A DNA stretch of 12,742 nucleotides. Origin: Gammaproteobacteria bacterium. Lineage in GTDB: Bacteria > Pseudomonadota > Gammaproteobacteria > UBA9214. The stretch is from assembly GCA_029859555.1 (NCBI GenBank), contig JAOUCV010000025.1, positions 1 to 12,742 of the forward strand, read 5' to 3'. The notes under the pieces are model-generated. The model searched no databases. It saw nothing but the letters and a program-made list of their open reading frames with translations, and was not told where the DNA came from. Positions 1 through 7,129 of this stretch are shown one piece after another (positions within the stretch are counted from its first letter, which is position 1; each line of letters starts with the position of its first letter). Made by a program: the position numbers and the translations under genes.

Positions 1-1
1 C

Positions 2-622
2 AGCGAACAGGAAGGCATCGTCAGGGACAACCGTTTCTACCACAAGGGCCTGAACTTCTCGCTGACCTTCCCTGATGACTGGCGCATAGAGAATCAGACC
101 GACCGGGTCATTGCTGCACCTGCCAGTAAAGACGGCGTGATTCAGCTGACCGTTGCCGACATTCCACGCGGCGTGTCGCCGCAGCAATTCATGAAACAGC
201 AGTTGCAGCTCGACAGCCTGCAGCATGGCAGGAAATTTACTGCCAATGGACTGAATGGCTATACCGCGGTCGCCAGTGGCAGCACTCCGTTCGGTACACG
301 CCGCGTGCGCTACGTGGTTATCTACCGTAATGGCAGCGCCTATATCGTTGCCGGTACAGCGGCCGACCGCAACAAGCAAAAGGCCTATGATGAAGACACC
401 CTGGCAACAGCAGGCAGCCTGCATTCTCTAGGCACCGCGGAAAAGAAACTCGCCACCGAAAAGAAACTGGATATTATTCGCGCCACCAGCGGTATGACCT
501 ACTCCGGTCTGGCACAACGCTCGCCCATCAACGACTATCCTGAAGAACAGTTGCGACTGCTGAATGACCAGTATCCGGATGGAGAACCCGAACCCTCAAG
601 AATATTGAAAATTGTTCGCTGA
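2..622 (+). CDS. C-terminal part of a probable M48-family metalloprotease (5' end outside window)
   Basis: The frame is open from the first bases to the TGA at 620-622, giving 206 residues; a GTG at 137 is internal, not a start. The visible part has no HExxH zinc site, which would lie upstream. It shows a beta-rich segment (from FYHKGLNFSLTFPDDWRIEN near the left edge) and a closing module, RATSGMTYSGLAQRSPI followed by YPEEQLRLLNDQYPDGEPEP and ending LKIVR. From memory, this LysM-like ending (hydrophobic start, 'LA+RSP', 'LRLLN..YP.GEP', 'IKVV') is found at the C-terminus of periplasmic M48 (Ste24p/BepA-like) proteases of Gammaproteobacteria. Such proteins act in outer-membrane protein quality control. 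The family call is therefore recognition of the tail only; an uncharacterised secreted protein is the alternative. A 73-nt gap separates it from mdh on the same strand. Confidence 0.65.
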   Translation, partial: SEQEGIVRDNRFYHKGLNFSLTFPDDWRIENQTDRVIAAPASKDGVIQLTVADIPRGVSPQQFMKQQLQLDSLQHGRKFTANGLNGYTAVASGSTPFGTRRVRYVVIYRNGSAYIVAGTAADRNKQKAYDEDTLATAGSLHSLGTAEKKLATEKKLDIIRATSGMTYSGLAQRSPINDYPEEQLRLLNDQYPDGEPEPSRILKIVR

Positions 623-695
623 CAAAACGGTTACTTTGTGCAGACACCCCATCTATGGGACTATTAGTCGCCAGCAGCCCTTCAAGGACAAAAGT

Positions 696-1610
696 ATGAA
701 AAAAATCAGCATTATCGGCGCCGGTCGTGTGGGTGAAACAGCTGCCTGCATCATTGCCCAGCAGGAAATGTGCAGCGAAGTCGTGTTACTGGATATCAGG
801 GAAGGAGCAGCAGCAGGCGCCGCGCTCGATATAAGCCAGTCAGCATCCTACTTTGGTTCTGACACACGCGTTACCGGCGGCACCGACCCGGCCTTGCTGA
901 AAGACTCCGGGCTGATTGTCATTACCGCCGGATCGCCGCGCAAACCCGGCATGTCACGCAGCGACGTACTCGATATCAACCTGGCAGTCATCAACAGCCT
1001 GGTTGACGAAGTACTCAAATATGCGCCGGACTCACTATTGCTGCTGGTCACCAACCCGGTCGATGTTCTCACCTGGCACGCGTGGAAACGCACCGGCTGG
1101 GAGCGCGGCCGTGTCTTTGGCCAGGCTGGCATACTGGATGCCTCGCGCATGGCAACTTTCATGGCCGAGGAAACAGGGCTGTCTGCCAAGGATATTCATC
1201 CGCTGGTCATCGGCGGTCATGGTGACGCCATGGTTCCCCTGACGCGTTTCAGCACCATCAACGGAGCACCGGCCAGCGCCTTTCTCGACGATGCCGCTAT
1301 TGCACGCATCAATGAACGCACCCGGCACGGTGGCGCCGAAGTACTGGCACTGCGACAGGTCAGCAGTGCCTATATCGCACCGGCGGCGGCCGTCGCCACC
1401 ATGGTGGATGCCATCTGCCACGACCGGCGACGCATCCTTCCCTGTGTCTGCAACCTCGATGGGGAGTATGGACAGACCGATATAACTGCTGGCGTACCGG
1501 CAATTCTCGGTCGCAACGGTATAGAAAAAGTCGTGCAGCTGCCACTTGATGACACCGAGCGCAGCGGCTTTCAGACATCCATTGACAGTGTGCGCGCCGA
1601 CCTCAAGTAG
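696..1610 (+). CDS. mdh: Malate dehydrogenase, NAD-dependent, LDH-like type
   Basis: The 304-residue protein should interconvert malate and oxaloacetate with NAD in the cytoplasm (TCA cycle). The Rossmann glycine motif GAGRVGE is at residues 8-14. The acidic residue ending beta-2, D33 in LLDI, favours NAD over NADP. The mobile substrate loop RKPGMSR (82-88) carries R82 and R88; an arginine at the specificity position indicates malate rather than lactate. TNPVDVLT (119-126) supplies the substrate-binding N120. The catalytic pair is D148 (GILDASR, with R151) and H175 (IGGHGD). Length is normal for the tetrameric LDH-like MDH family, not the E. coli dimeric type. The frame is open further upstream to 612, but the ATG at 696 has AAGGA at 684-688 with 7-nt spacing and gives the expected MKKISIIGAG start. 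It converges with PBP1A, with 42 nt between the stops. Confidence 0.88.
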   Translation: MKKISIIGAGRVGETAACIIAQQEMCSEVVLLDIREGAAAGAALDISQSASYFGSDTRVTGGTDPALLKDSGLIVITAGSPRKPGMSRSDVLDINLAVINSLVDEVLKYAPDSLLLLVTNPVDVLTWHAWKRTGWERGRVFGQAGILDASRMATFMAEETGLSAKDIHPLVIGGHGDAMVPLTRFSTINGAPASAFLDDAAIARINERTRHGGAEVLALRQVSSAYIAPAAAVATMVDAICHDRRRILPCVCNLDGEYGQTDITAGVPAILGRNGIEKVVQLPLDDTERSGFQTSIDSVRADLK

Positions 1611-1652
1611 CTGTAACAGACTTACGCCTTTTATGGCCGTGGTAACAACATT

Positions 1653-4052
1653 CTAGAACAACTGGTCATCGGCAGTTTCAGCAGTACCCGCCGCACCGCC
1701 TGTTGCAAGTGAATCACTGCTCATACTGGGTACATTGGCTTCCCGGAAAGTCTCAAAGATGGCATCCGCCTGGCCACTGCCCGCGAGCAGACCGGTAGCC
1801 GGATCTATGCGCACCGTCACCAGCCCTTCCGGCGGCTCCAGCTTCTGCTCCCGGATGCCTTTTAGCGCCACCGCCATATAGTCTATCCACATCGGCAAGG
1901 CAGCACGCCCGCCGGTTTCTCCGCGCCCCAGTGGTTCGAGCTTGTCAAAACCAACCCACGCCGTAGTAACCAGTGCATGATTGAACCCGGAGAACCATGC
2001 GTCCTTCTGGTCATTGGTGGTGCCGGTCTTGCCTGCCAGGTCAGCACGACCCAGTACGCGCGCCTTGCGACCGGTACCGCGCTGAATAACATCACGCATC
2101 ATGGAAGTCATCAACCAGACATTTTGAGGAGTTAACACCTGTGGCGCGAGCTTGACGGGCTCTTCTTCCAGCGTGTTAATGGACTCTATTACGGGTGGAC
2201 ATTGTGGACAGGCAATTGCCGGATTTGCAGTAAAGATCTCCTTGCCAGCCGCATCGTAAACAGCGCTAATAAAATAGGGTTTGACCAGATAGCCACCGTT
2301 GGCCAACACCGTGTAGGCCCTGGCCATTTGCATGGGCGTAACCGTGGCACTGCCCAGTGCCAGCGTCAGGTCTTTTGGCAAATCCGCAGCGACAAATCCG
2401 AAGCGTTCTGCATATTCGGCCGCATAGCTGGCACCAATGGCTCGCAGAATACGAATCGAAACCAGGTTACGCGATCGGTACAACGCCTCGCGCAGGCGTG
2501 TGGGACCAAAAAACTCACCGCTGTAATTCTCGGGACGCCAGGTCGACTCAAGCTTGGGATCATCAAACACCACCGGGGCATCATTGATCATACTGGCCGG
2601 GGTGAAACCTTTCTCCAGTGCGGCTGAATAAATCACCGGCTTGAAACTTGAACCGGGCTGACGTTTTGCCTGCGTTGCCCGGTTGAACTTGCTGCGCCTG
2701 AAATCAAACCCGCCCACCAGCGCCTGCAATGCACCGTCGGCAGGACGCAACGATATCAGCGCACCCTCGACACGTGGTAATTGTTCCAGCATCCAGCTGC
2801 CATCATCCTGCAGCCTGAGCCGCACAACATCACCGACCTTCAGAAAATCAGCTGCCTTCTTTGGCGATTTGCCAAGCCGGTTCACGCCGAGATAGGGGCG
2901 CGCCCAGGACAGACCTTTCCAGCCGATTTGTAGCGTCGACTGCTCTGCAGTCAATATTTCCGCCGTCCGTTCATCAAGACCAATCACCAGTCCAGCCTGC
3001 AACCCCCCGAAAATCGGGTAATCCTTCAGTAAGGTCGACCAGGTACCGGCTTCGTGTTCATCAAGATTAAAGTGTGCCTCCGCACCCCGGTAGCCATGAC
3101 GCCGGCTATAGTCCAGCAAGTCCTCATGCACTGCCGCATTGGCAGCAGCCTGACTGGCGACATTCAGGGTAGTTATAACCTGGTATCCGGAAGTGTAAAC
3201 TGAGGTACCGTAACGCTTGACCAGTTCGTGTCGCACCATTTCCGTCACATAAGCTGCACTCACTTCGGCCTTGACCTTGTGCAGATCGGCATCGTTCGGC
3301 TCGGCAACCGCCAGCTCCCAGGCATCCTGCTCGATATAACCCAACTGATGCATACGACCCAGGATATAATTACGCCTGTCCATCGTGTCCTCTGGACTAT
3401 TGATGGGATTGAGCCGGGAGGGCGCCTTCGGCATGGCCGCAATAGTCGCCATTTGCGCCAGCGTCAATTCACCAATGTGCTTGCCGTAATAAACCTGCGC
3501 CGCCGCCTCGATACCATAGGCGTGATGCCCCAGATAGATCTTGTTGAGATACAGCTCCAGGATCTCGTCCTTGCTGAGCGAACCCTCAATTCTGAGCGCC
3601 AGCAGGATCTCGGTAACCTTGCGCCAGTAGGTTTTTTCGCTGGAAAGAAAGAAGTTTCGTGCCACCTGCATGGTGATGGTGCTGGCACCACGACGTTTTT
3701 TACCGGTACGCACCAGTTCAAAAGCAGCGCTCAGCAAACCTGGAATATCAACGCCTGAGTGCTCGTAAAAATTGTCATCTTCTGCGGCGAGAAATGCCTT
3801 AATCATGGCCGGTGGCACATCGGCAACCTGCACCGGCGTGCGACGCTTGTCGCCAAATTCTGCGAGCAACCGTCTGTCACTTGTGTAGATACGCAGCGGC
3901 TCCTGCAACTGCACCTCTTTGAGAACCTCGATGGCAGGCAGTTGCGGTTCAACCTTGACGTATATGAAAGCAGCCAGTGCTGCGACGGCAATAACGCCGG
4001 TAAACAGCAGGGCCAGCAAAGAAGCGAAGATACGGCGCACTATCATTGTCAC
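1653..4052 (-). CDS. mrcA: Penicillin-binding protein 1A, bifunctional peptidoglycan glycosyltransferase/transpeptidase
   Basis: This 799-residue class A PBP polymerises lipid II and cross-links stem peptides on the periplasmic side of the inner membrane. A single membrane anchor spans about residues 10-32. The GT51 domain (about 55-230) shows EDDNFYEH with catalytic E91, RRGASTITMQVARN (120-133), the second glutamate E148 and the ELYLNKIYLG motif (166-175). An OB-like insert (about 330-430) precedes the transpeptidase domain. There S468 opens the SxxK motif (SSFK), SRN is at 527-529 and KTGT at 675-678, so both activities look intact. The end is a low-complexity Ser/Gly/Ala tail. The start is GTG at 4052, with CAGG about 8 nt upstream; ATG at 4046, two codons in, is possible but is poorly spaced from that site. 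It is divergent from pilM, the arrangement known for ponA/pilM in Pseudomonas. The symbol could equally be ponA. Confidence 0.93.
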   Translation of the reverse strand: MTMIVRRIFASLLALLFTGVIAVAALAAFIYVKVEPQLPAIEVLKEVQLQEPLRIYTSDRRLLAEFGDKRRTPVQVADVPPAMIKAFLAAEDDNFYEHSGVDIPGLLSAAFELVRTGKKRRGASTITMQVARNFFLSSEKTYWRKVTEILLALRIEGSLSKDEILELYLNKIYLGHHAYGIEAAAQVYYGKHIGELTLAQMATIAAMPKAPSRLNPINSPEDTMDRRNYILGRMHQLGYIEQDAWELAVAEPNDADLHKVKAEVSAAYVTEMVRHELVKRYGTSVYTSGYQVITTLNVASQAAANAAVHEDLLDYSRRHGYRGAEAHFNLDEHEAGTWSTLLKDYPIFGGLQAGLVIGLDERTAEILTAEQSTLQIGWKGLSWARPYLGVNRLGKSPKKAADFLKVGDVVRLRLQDDGSWMLEQLPRVEGALISLRPADGALQALVGGFDFRRSKFNRATQAKRQPGSSFKPVIYSAALEKGFTPASMINDAPVVFDDPKLESTWRPENYSGEFFGPTRLREALYRSRNLVSIRILRAIGASYAAEYAERFGFVAADLPKDLTLALGSATVTPMQMARAYTVLANGGYLVKPYFISAVYDAAGKEIFTANPAIACPQCPPVIESINTLEEEPVKLAPQVLTPQNVWLMTSMMRDVIQRGTGRKARVLGRADLAGKTGTTNDQKDAWFSGFNHALVTTAWVGFDKLEPLGRGETGGRAALPMWIDYMAVALKGIREQKLEPPEGLVTVRIDPATGLLAGSGQADAIFETFREANVPSMSSDSLATGGAAGTAETADDQLF

Positions 4053-4097
4053 TATGAAAACCTGTGATCGGGTTCAAAGATTAAGTACAAGGCAGGC

Positions 4098-4103
4098 ACT
4101 ATA
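4098..4103 (-). promoter_or_regulatory. Possible -10 element for the PBP1A gene
   Basis: On the minus strand this reads TATAGT, 5 of 6 matches to the sigma70 -10 consensus, about 45 nt upstream of the GTG start at 4052. No convincing -35 lies 16-18 bp upstream. A TTGTCA further downstream on the minus strand pairs only with poor -10 candidates. The promoter must lie somewhere in 4053-4268, but this exact placement is tentative. Confidence 0.3.
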
Positions 4104-4189
4104 AATGACAAACGGCCTGGGAAAGATATTTTTTTACTCAACAAAATCTGCCCCTGTCCGATAACCACACCAAGCACATTACGCATTTG

Positions 4190-4218
4190 TTGACAAACAG
4201 TTGTTCTTGTTTTCTAAT
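4190..4218 (+). promoter_or_regulatory. Sigma70 promoter of the pilMNOPQ operon
   Basis: A perfect TTGACA (-35, 4190-4195) is followed after exactly 17 bp by TCTAAT (-10, 4213-4218), 11 of 12 consensus bases. Transcription would start near 4225, leaving a leader of about 45 nt with the pilM ribosome site AAAAGGAAA at 4256-4264. A small dyad, TTTG-ttga-CAAA (4186-4197), overlaps the -35 box and could be an operator half-site, but this is weak. Confidence 0.75.
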
Positions 4219-4268
4219 GCGGCGAACTACCTTTGTTTTACAACAGTGGGTAACTAAAAGGAAATATA

Positions 4269-5339
4269 GTGCCAATAGCGCAGCTCTTTAGACGGACTAA
4301 ACCACCGCTGATCGGTCTTGACATCAGTTCCACCGCTGTCAAGCTGCTGGAACTAAGCCGTAGCGGATCTCGATACAGGGTCGAAAGCTATGCTGTCGAA
4401 CCCCTGCCACCCAACTCAGTAGTCGAAAAGAATATTACCGACGTAGATGCCGTTGGTGAAGCGGTTCGGCGCGCTGTGAAACGGTCGGGTACCCGAACCG
4501 GTCACGCAGCAGTCGCCATCGCCGGTTCCTCGACTATTACCAAGGTGATACCGATGCCTGCGGGGCTCAATGACGACGACCTGGCTGCCCAGATTGATCT
4601 GGAAGCCGACACCTACGTCCCGTACCCGCTGGAAGAAGTAAACCTTGATTTTGAGGTACTTGGGCCATCTGAAAAGAACCCTGATACCGTCGACGTGCTG
4701 CTGGCTGCCTGCCGTAGTGAAAACGTCGACCTGCGCAGCGCAGCCGTTGAAACCGGCGGCCTGAGCACACAAATAATGGATGTTGAGTCCTTCGCCAGCG
4801 AAAATGCCTTCGCGCTGCTGGCAGATCAGTTACCTGACCAGGGCGAGGAACGCACCATTGCCGTCATTGACGTCGGTGCAACCATGACGACACTGAATGT
4901 CGTACACAACCTGAAAAGTGTTTATACCCGCGATACTGTTTTTGGCGGCAAGCAGCTGACAGAAGAAATCATGCGCCGTTACGGCCTTTCATATGAAGAA
5001 GCGGGCATGGCCAAGCGCCAGGGTGGTTTACCGGAAAACTACCTGACTGATGTACTGGAGCCTTTCAAGGAAGCCATGGTGCAACAGGCCAGCCGCTCAC
5101 TGCAGTTCTTCTACTCATCAAGCCCGCACAGCAAGGTTGATCATATTGTGCTGGCCGGTGGCAGTGCCTCGATACCGGGCATGGACGAAATGCTGCAGGA
5201 AAAACTGGGTGTTGAAACCACTATTGCCAACCCGTTCGCATCCATGTCGTTATCGGCACGGGTAAAACCACAAACATTAAGTAATGATGCCCCTGCTCTG
5301 CTAATCGCTTGCGGGCTGGCCCTGAGGAGCTTCGACTGA
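4269..5339 (+). CDS. pilM: PilM, actin-like ATPase of the type IV pilus inner-membrane complex
   Basis: The protein has 356 residues, the usual PilM length, and has no signal peptide or membrane segment. It forms the cytoplasmic ring of the pilus machine and binds the N-terminal tail of PilN. The actin/FtsA fold signatures are visible: phosphate-1 loop IGLDISSTAVKLLEL (15-29), phosphate-2 VIDVGATMTTLNVV (199-212) and the adenosine motif VLAGGSASIPGM (294-305). The conserved region MPAGLNDDDLAAQIDLEADTY (96-116) is typical of the PilM/EpsL-like 1C-1D region. The start is GTG at 4269, with AGGA at 4259-4262 and 6-nt spacing. It is the first gene of a tight operon; only one base separates its TGA from the pilN ATG. 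Confidence 0.95.
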   Translation: MPIAQLFRRTKPPLIGLDISSTAVKLLELSRSGSRYRVESYAVEPLPPNSVVEKNITDVDAVGEAVRRAVKRSGTRTGHAAVAIAGSSTITKVIPMPAGLNDDDLAAQIDLEADTYVPYPLEEVNLDFEVLGPSEKNPDTVDVLLAACRSENVDLRSAAVETGGLSTQIMDVESFASENAFALLADQLPDQGEERTIAVIDVGATMTTLNVVHNLKSVYTRDTVFGGKQLTEEIMRRYGLSYEEAGMAKRQGGLPENYLTDVLEPFKEAMVQQASRSLQFFYSSSPHSKVDHIVLAGGSASIPGMDEMLQEKLGVETTIANPFASMSLSARVKPQTLSNDAPALLIACGLALRSFD

Positions 5340-5340
5340 T

Positions 5341-5928
5341 ATGGCACATATCAACCTGCTTCCCTGGCGTGAGGAACTGCGCAAACAGAAACAACGGGAA
5401 TTCGGCATCATTGCCGGCGGCTCTGTTGTTCTTGCCGGCCTGATCGTTCTGCTTGCACACTTTCACGTTGACGGTCTTATTAACAACCAGAACCAGCGTA
5501 ACGCCTACCTGGAAAACGAAATCGCTATTCTTGACAAGCGCATTGGCCGCATCAAGGAACTCGAGGCCATGAAACAGAACCTGCTGGCGCGCATGAACGT
5601 TATTCAGGAACTGCAGGGCAGTCGTCCGGAAAGCGTCCACCTGCTAGATGAACTGGTCAGGACCTTGCCTGAAGGTGTCCACCTGAATAAATTTACTCAG
5701 AAATTCAAGGCTTTGACTATGACAGGCATGGCCGAGTCCAATGCGCGGGTTTCAGACTACATGCGCAAGATAGATGCTTCAGAGTGGCTCACGGGCCCAC
5801 GCCTGAATGTCATCAAAACCTCCGAGTCAGGTCGTCGGCGGATTGCCAATTTCACTTTGCGGGGCAACCAGAAAACCCGTAATCAGCTTGATAAAGAAGT
5901 CGCAGCAGCTGGCGAGGTGAAAAAATGA
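5341..5928 (+). CDS. pilN: PilN, type IV pilus alignment-complex protein
   Basis: The 195-residue bitopic inner-membrane protein starts with the diagnostic INLLPWRE motif (residues 4-11), the short cytoplasmic tail that docks into PilM. A transmembrane helix follows at about 22-40, then a charged coiled coil (about 46-82) and a periplasmic ferredoxin-like domain (about 98-176). PilN pairs with PilO to link the cytoplasmic ring to PilP and the PilQ secretin. GAGGAG at 5324-5329, inside the end of pilM, is its ribosome site with a rather long 11-nt spacing. Its last codons overlap pilO by 4 nt (ATGA), which implies translational coupling and matched expression of the two partners. Confidence 0.95.
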   Translation: MAHINLLPWREELRKQKQREFGIIAGGSVVLAGLIVLLAHFHVDGLINNQNQRNAYLENEIAILDKRIGRIKELEAMKQNLLARMNVIQELQGSRPESVHLLDELVRTLPEGVHLNKFTQKFKALTMTGMAESNARVSDYMRKIDASEWLTGPRLNVIKTSESGRRRIANFTLRGNQKTRNQLDKEVAAAGEVKK

Positions 5929-6566
5929 ACCTGGATATCAATGATCTGGACCTGACTGACGTAGCACGCTGGCCCGCAGCAGCAAGGGCCGTGGTTATTC
6001 TTTTCCTGATGGGTGCCGTAATTTTTCTGGGCTACTGGTTTCACACCAAGGACCAGCTGGCTGAACTGGCCAAGGTGGAAGAAAGAGAAGTCGGCTTGAA
6101 GGTTATTTTCGAAACCAAGGCAAAACAGGCGGTTAACCTCGAAGCCTATGAAAAACAGCTTGAGGAAATGCGCGAATCCTTCGGCGCCATGTTGCGGCAA
6201 CTGCCGAACAAGACCGAAGTTGCCGATCTGTTGGTCGACGTCTCACAAACCGGCCTTGCCAGCGGCCTCGAATTCAGGCTGTTTCAGCCTCGCTCCGAAA
6301 TACCGAGAGAGTTTTACGCCGAACTGCCTATCAGTATCCAGGTTATCGGTAACTACCATGAGTTTGGCGATTTTGTCAGCGGCGTAGCAGCACTGCCGCG
6401 CATTGTCACAGTGCACAATGTCAGCATCAACAGAAGCGGCAAAGGTGCGAATGGTCTGCTGACCATGAACATGACCGCCAAGACCTATCGTTACATGGAC
6501 GAGGAAGAAGCCGCCAACAAAAATGGTGACACCAAGGGCAAGAAGAAAAAGGGAGGCAAGAAATGA
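5925..6566 (+). CDS. pilO: PilO, type IV pilus alignment-complex protein
   Basis: The 213-residue PilO-family protein has a short cytoplasmic N-terminus, a transmembrane helix at about 20-40, a coiled coil (about 43-90) and a periplasmic ferredoxin-like domain (about 97-190). PLTAEL-type core motifs appear here as EFYAELPISIQVIGNYHEFG (129-148). It heterodimerises with PilN and contacts PilP. It starts at the ATGA overlap with pilN, preceded by AGGTGA at 5915-5920. The C-terminus is an odd Lys/Gly tail, KGKKKKGGKK (204-213). The same bases form the purine-rich stretch holding the pilP ribosome site GGGAGG (6551-6556), which may explain the tail. Confidence 0.94.
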   Translation: MNLDINDLDLTDVARWPAAARAVVILFLMGAVIFLGYWFHTKDQLAELAKVEEREVGLKVIFETKAKQAVNLEAYEKQLEEMRESFGAMLRQLPNKTEVADLLVDVSQTGLASGLEFRLFQPRSEIPREFYAELPISIQVIGNYHEFGDFVSGVAALPRIVTVHNVSINRSGKGANGLLTMNMTAKTYRYMDEEEAANKNGDTKGKKKKGGKK

Positions 6567-7108
6567 CCGGTTTTGACAATCGACTCGCACATTTTCTGTG
6601 CATAGCCTCACTGTCTGGCCTGCTGGCAGCCTGTTCAGGCAACCCGACGGCTGACCTGGAAGACTATGTTCAGACAACCAAGAGCCAGCAGAAATCCAGC
6701 ATAGAACCATTGCCGGAATTCAAGCCTTATGAGTCATTTGCCTACCAGGCAACTGACCTGCGCGACCCGTTTACAGAGCCGTCGTTTTCATACGTTCAGC
6801 CAAGCTCCCAGATTGCCAGCAGCAACAATGGCATAAAGCCTGACTTTGCACGAGCGACAGAACCACTGGAAGAATTCCCGCTCGACAGTCTGCGCATGGT
6901 CGGCACACTGGAGCAGCATGAGAGTCACTGGGCACTGATCAATGACGTGGATGGAACCATCCATCGCGTGGAGCCAGGCAACTACGCCGGCCAGAATCAC
7001 GGCAAGATCACACGTATCACAGAATATGAAGTTGAACTCACGGAAATCGTGCCTGATGGTATCGGGGGCTGGATGGAACGCCAGGCTTCAATTGCAATCA
7101 GCGAATAA
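6563..7108 (+). CDS. pilP: PilP, type IV pilus inner-membrane lipoprotein
   Basis: The 181-residue lipoprotein has a short hydrophobic signal and lipobox LAAC, so C24 would be acylated after signal peptidase II cleavage. The following flexible linker contains DLRDPF (66-71), a PilP hallmark. The C-terminal HQ-type beta domain runs from about 107 to 180 (SLRMVGTLEQHESHWALI, then the VEPGNYAGQNHGKI turn). PilP binds PilNO through the linker and the N0 domain of PilQ through the beta domain. The start overlaps the pilO stop as ATGA, with GGGAGG 6 nt upstream. A 21-nt gap follows before pilQ. Confidence 0.94.
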   Translation: MTGFDNRLAHFLCIASLSGLLAACSGNPTADLEDYVQTTKSQQKSSIEPLPEFKPYESFAYQATDLRDPFTEPSFSYVQPSSQIASSNNGIKPDFARATEPLEEFPLDSLRMVGTLEQHESHWALINDVDGTIHRVEPGNYAGQNHGKITRITEYEVELTEIVPDGIGGWMERQASIAISE

Positions 7109-7129
7109 TCCCACAGGGGGATAACAGTA

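Noticed and set aside
648..659. CCCAT-ct-ATGGG palindrome in the gap before mdh
   Set aside because: It is a short dyad with a two-base loop and no adjoining promoter elements. It is probably incidental.
1624..1640. ACGCC-ttttat-GG(c)CGT stem between the convergent mdh and PBP1A genes as a bidirectional terminator
   Set aside because: The stem has only five pairs with a bulge and no T-run on either side. It is too weak to call.
1639..1652. 14-bp match GTGGTAACAACATT between the mdh/PBP1A junction and pilQ (8601-8614)
   Set aside because: One 14-base match is within chance expectation for about 12.7 kb. It has no flanking similarity or structural context.
3228..3758. 176-codon open frame on the plus strand within the PBP1A gene
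   Set aside because: It is antisense to the GT51 domain, and the translation shows no recognisable domain. It is treated as a shadow.
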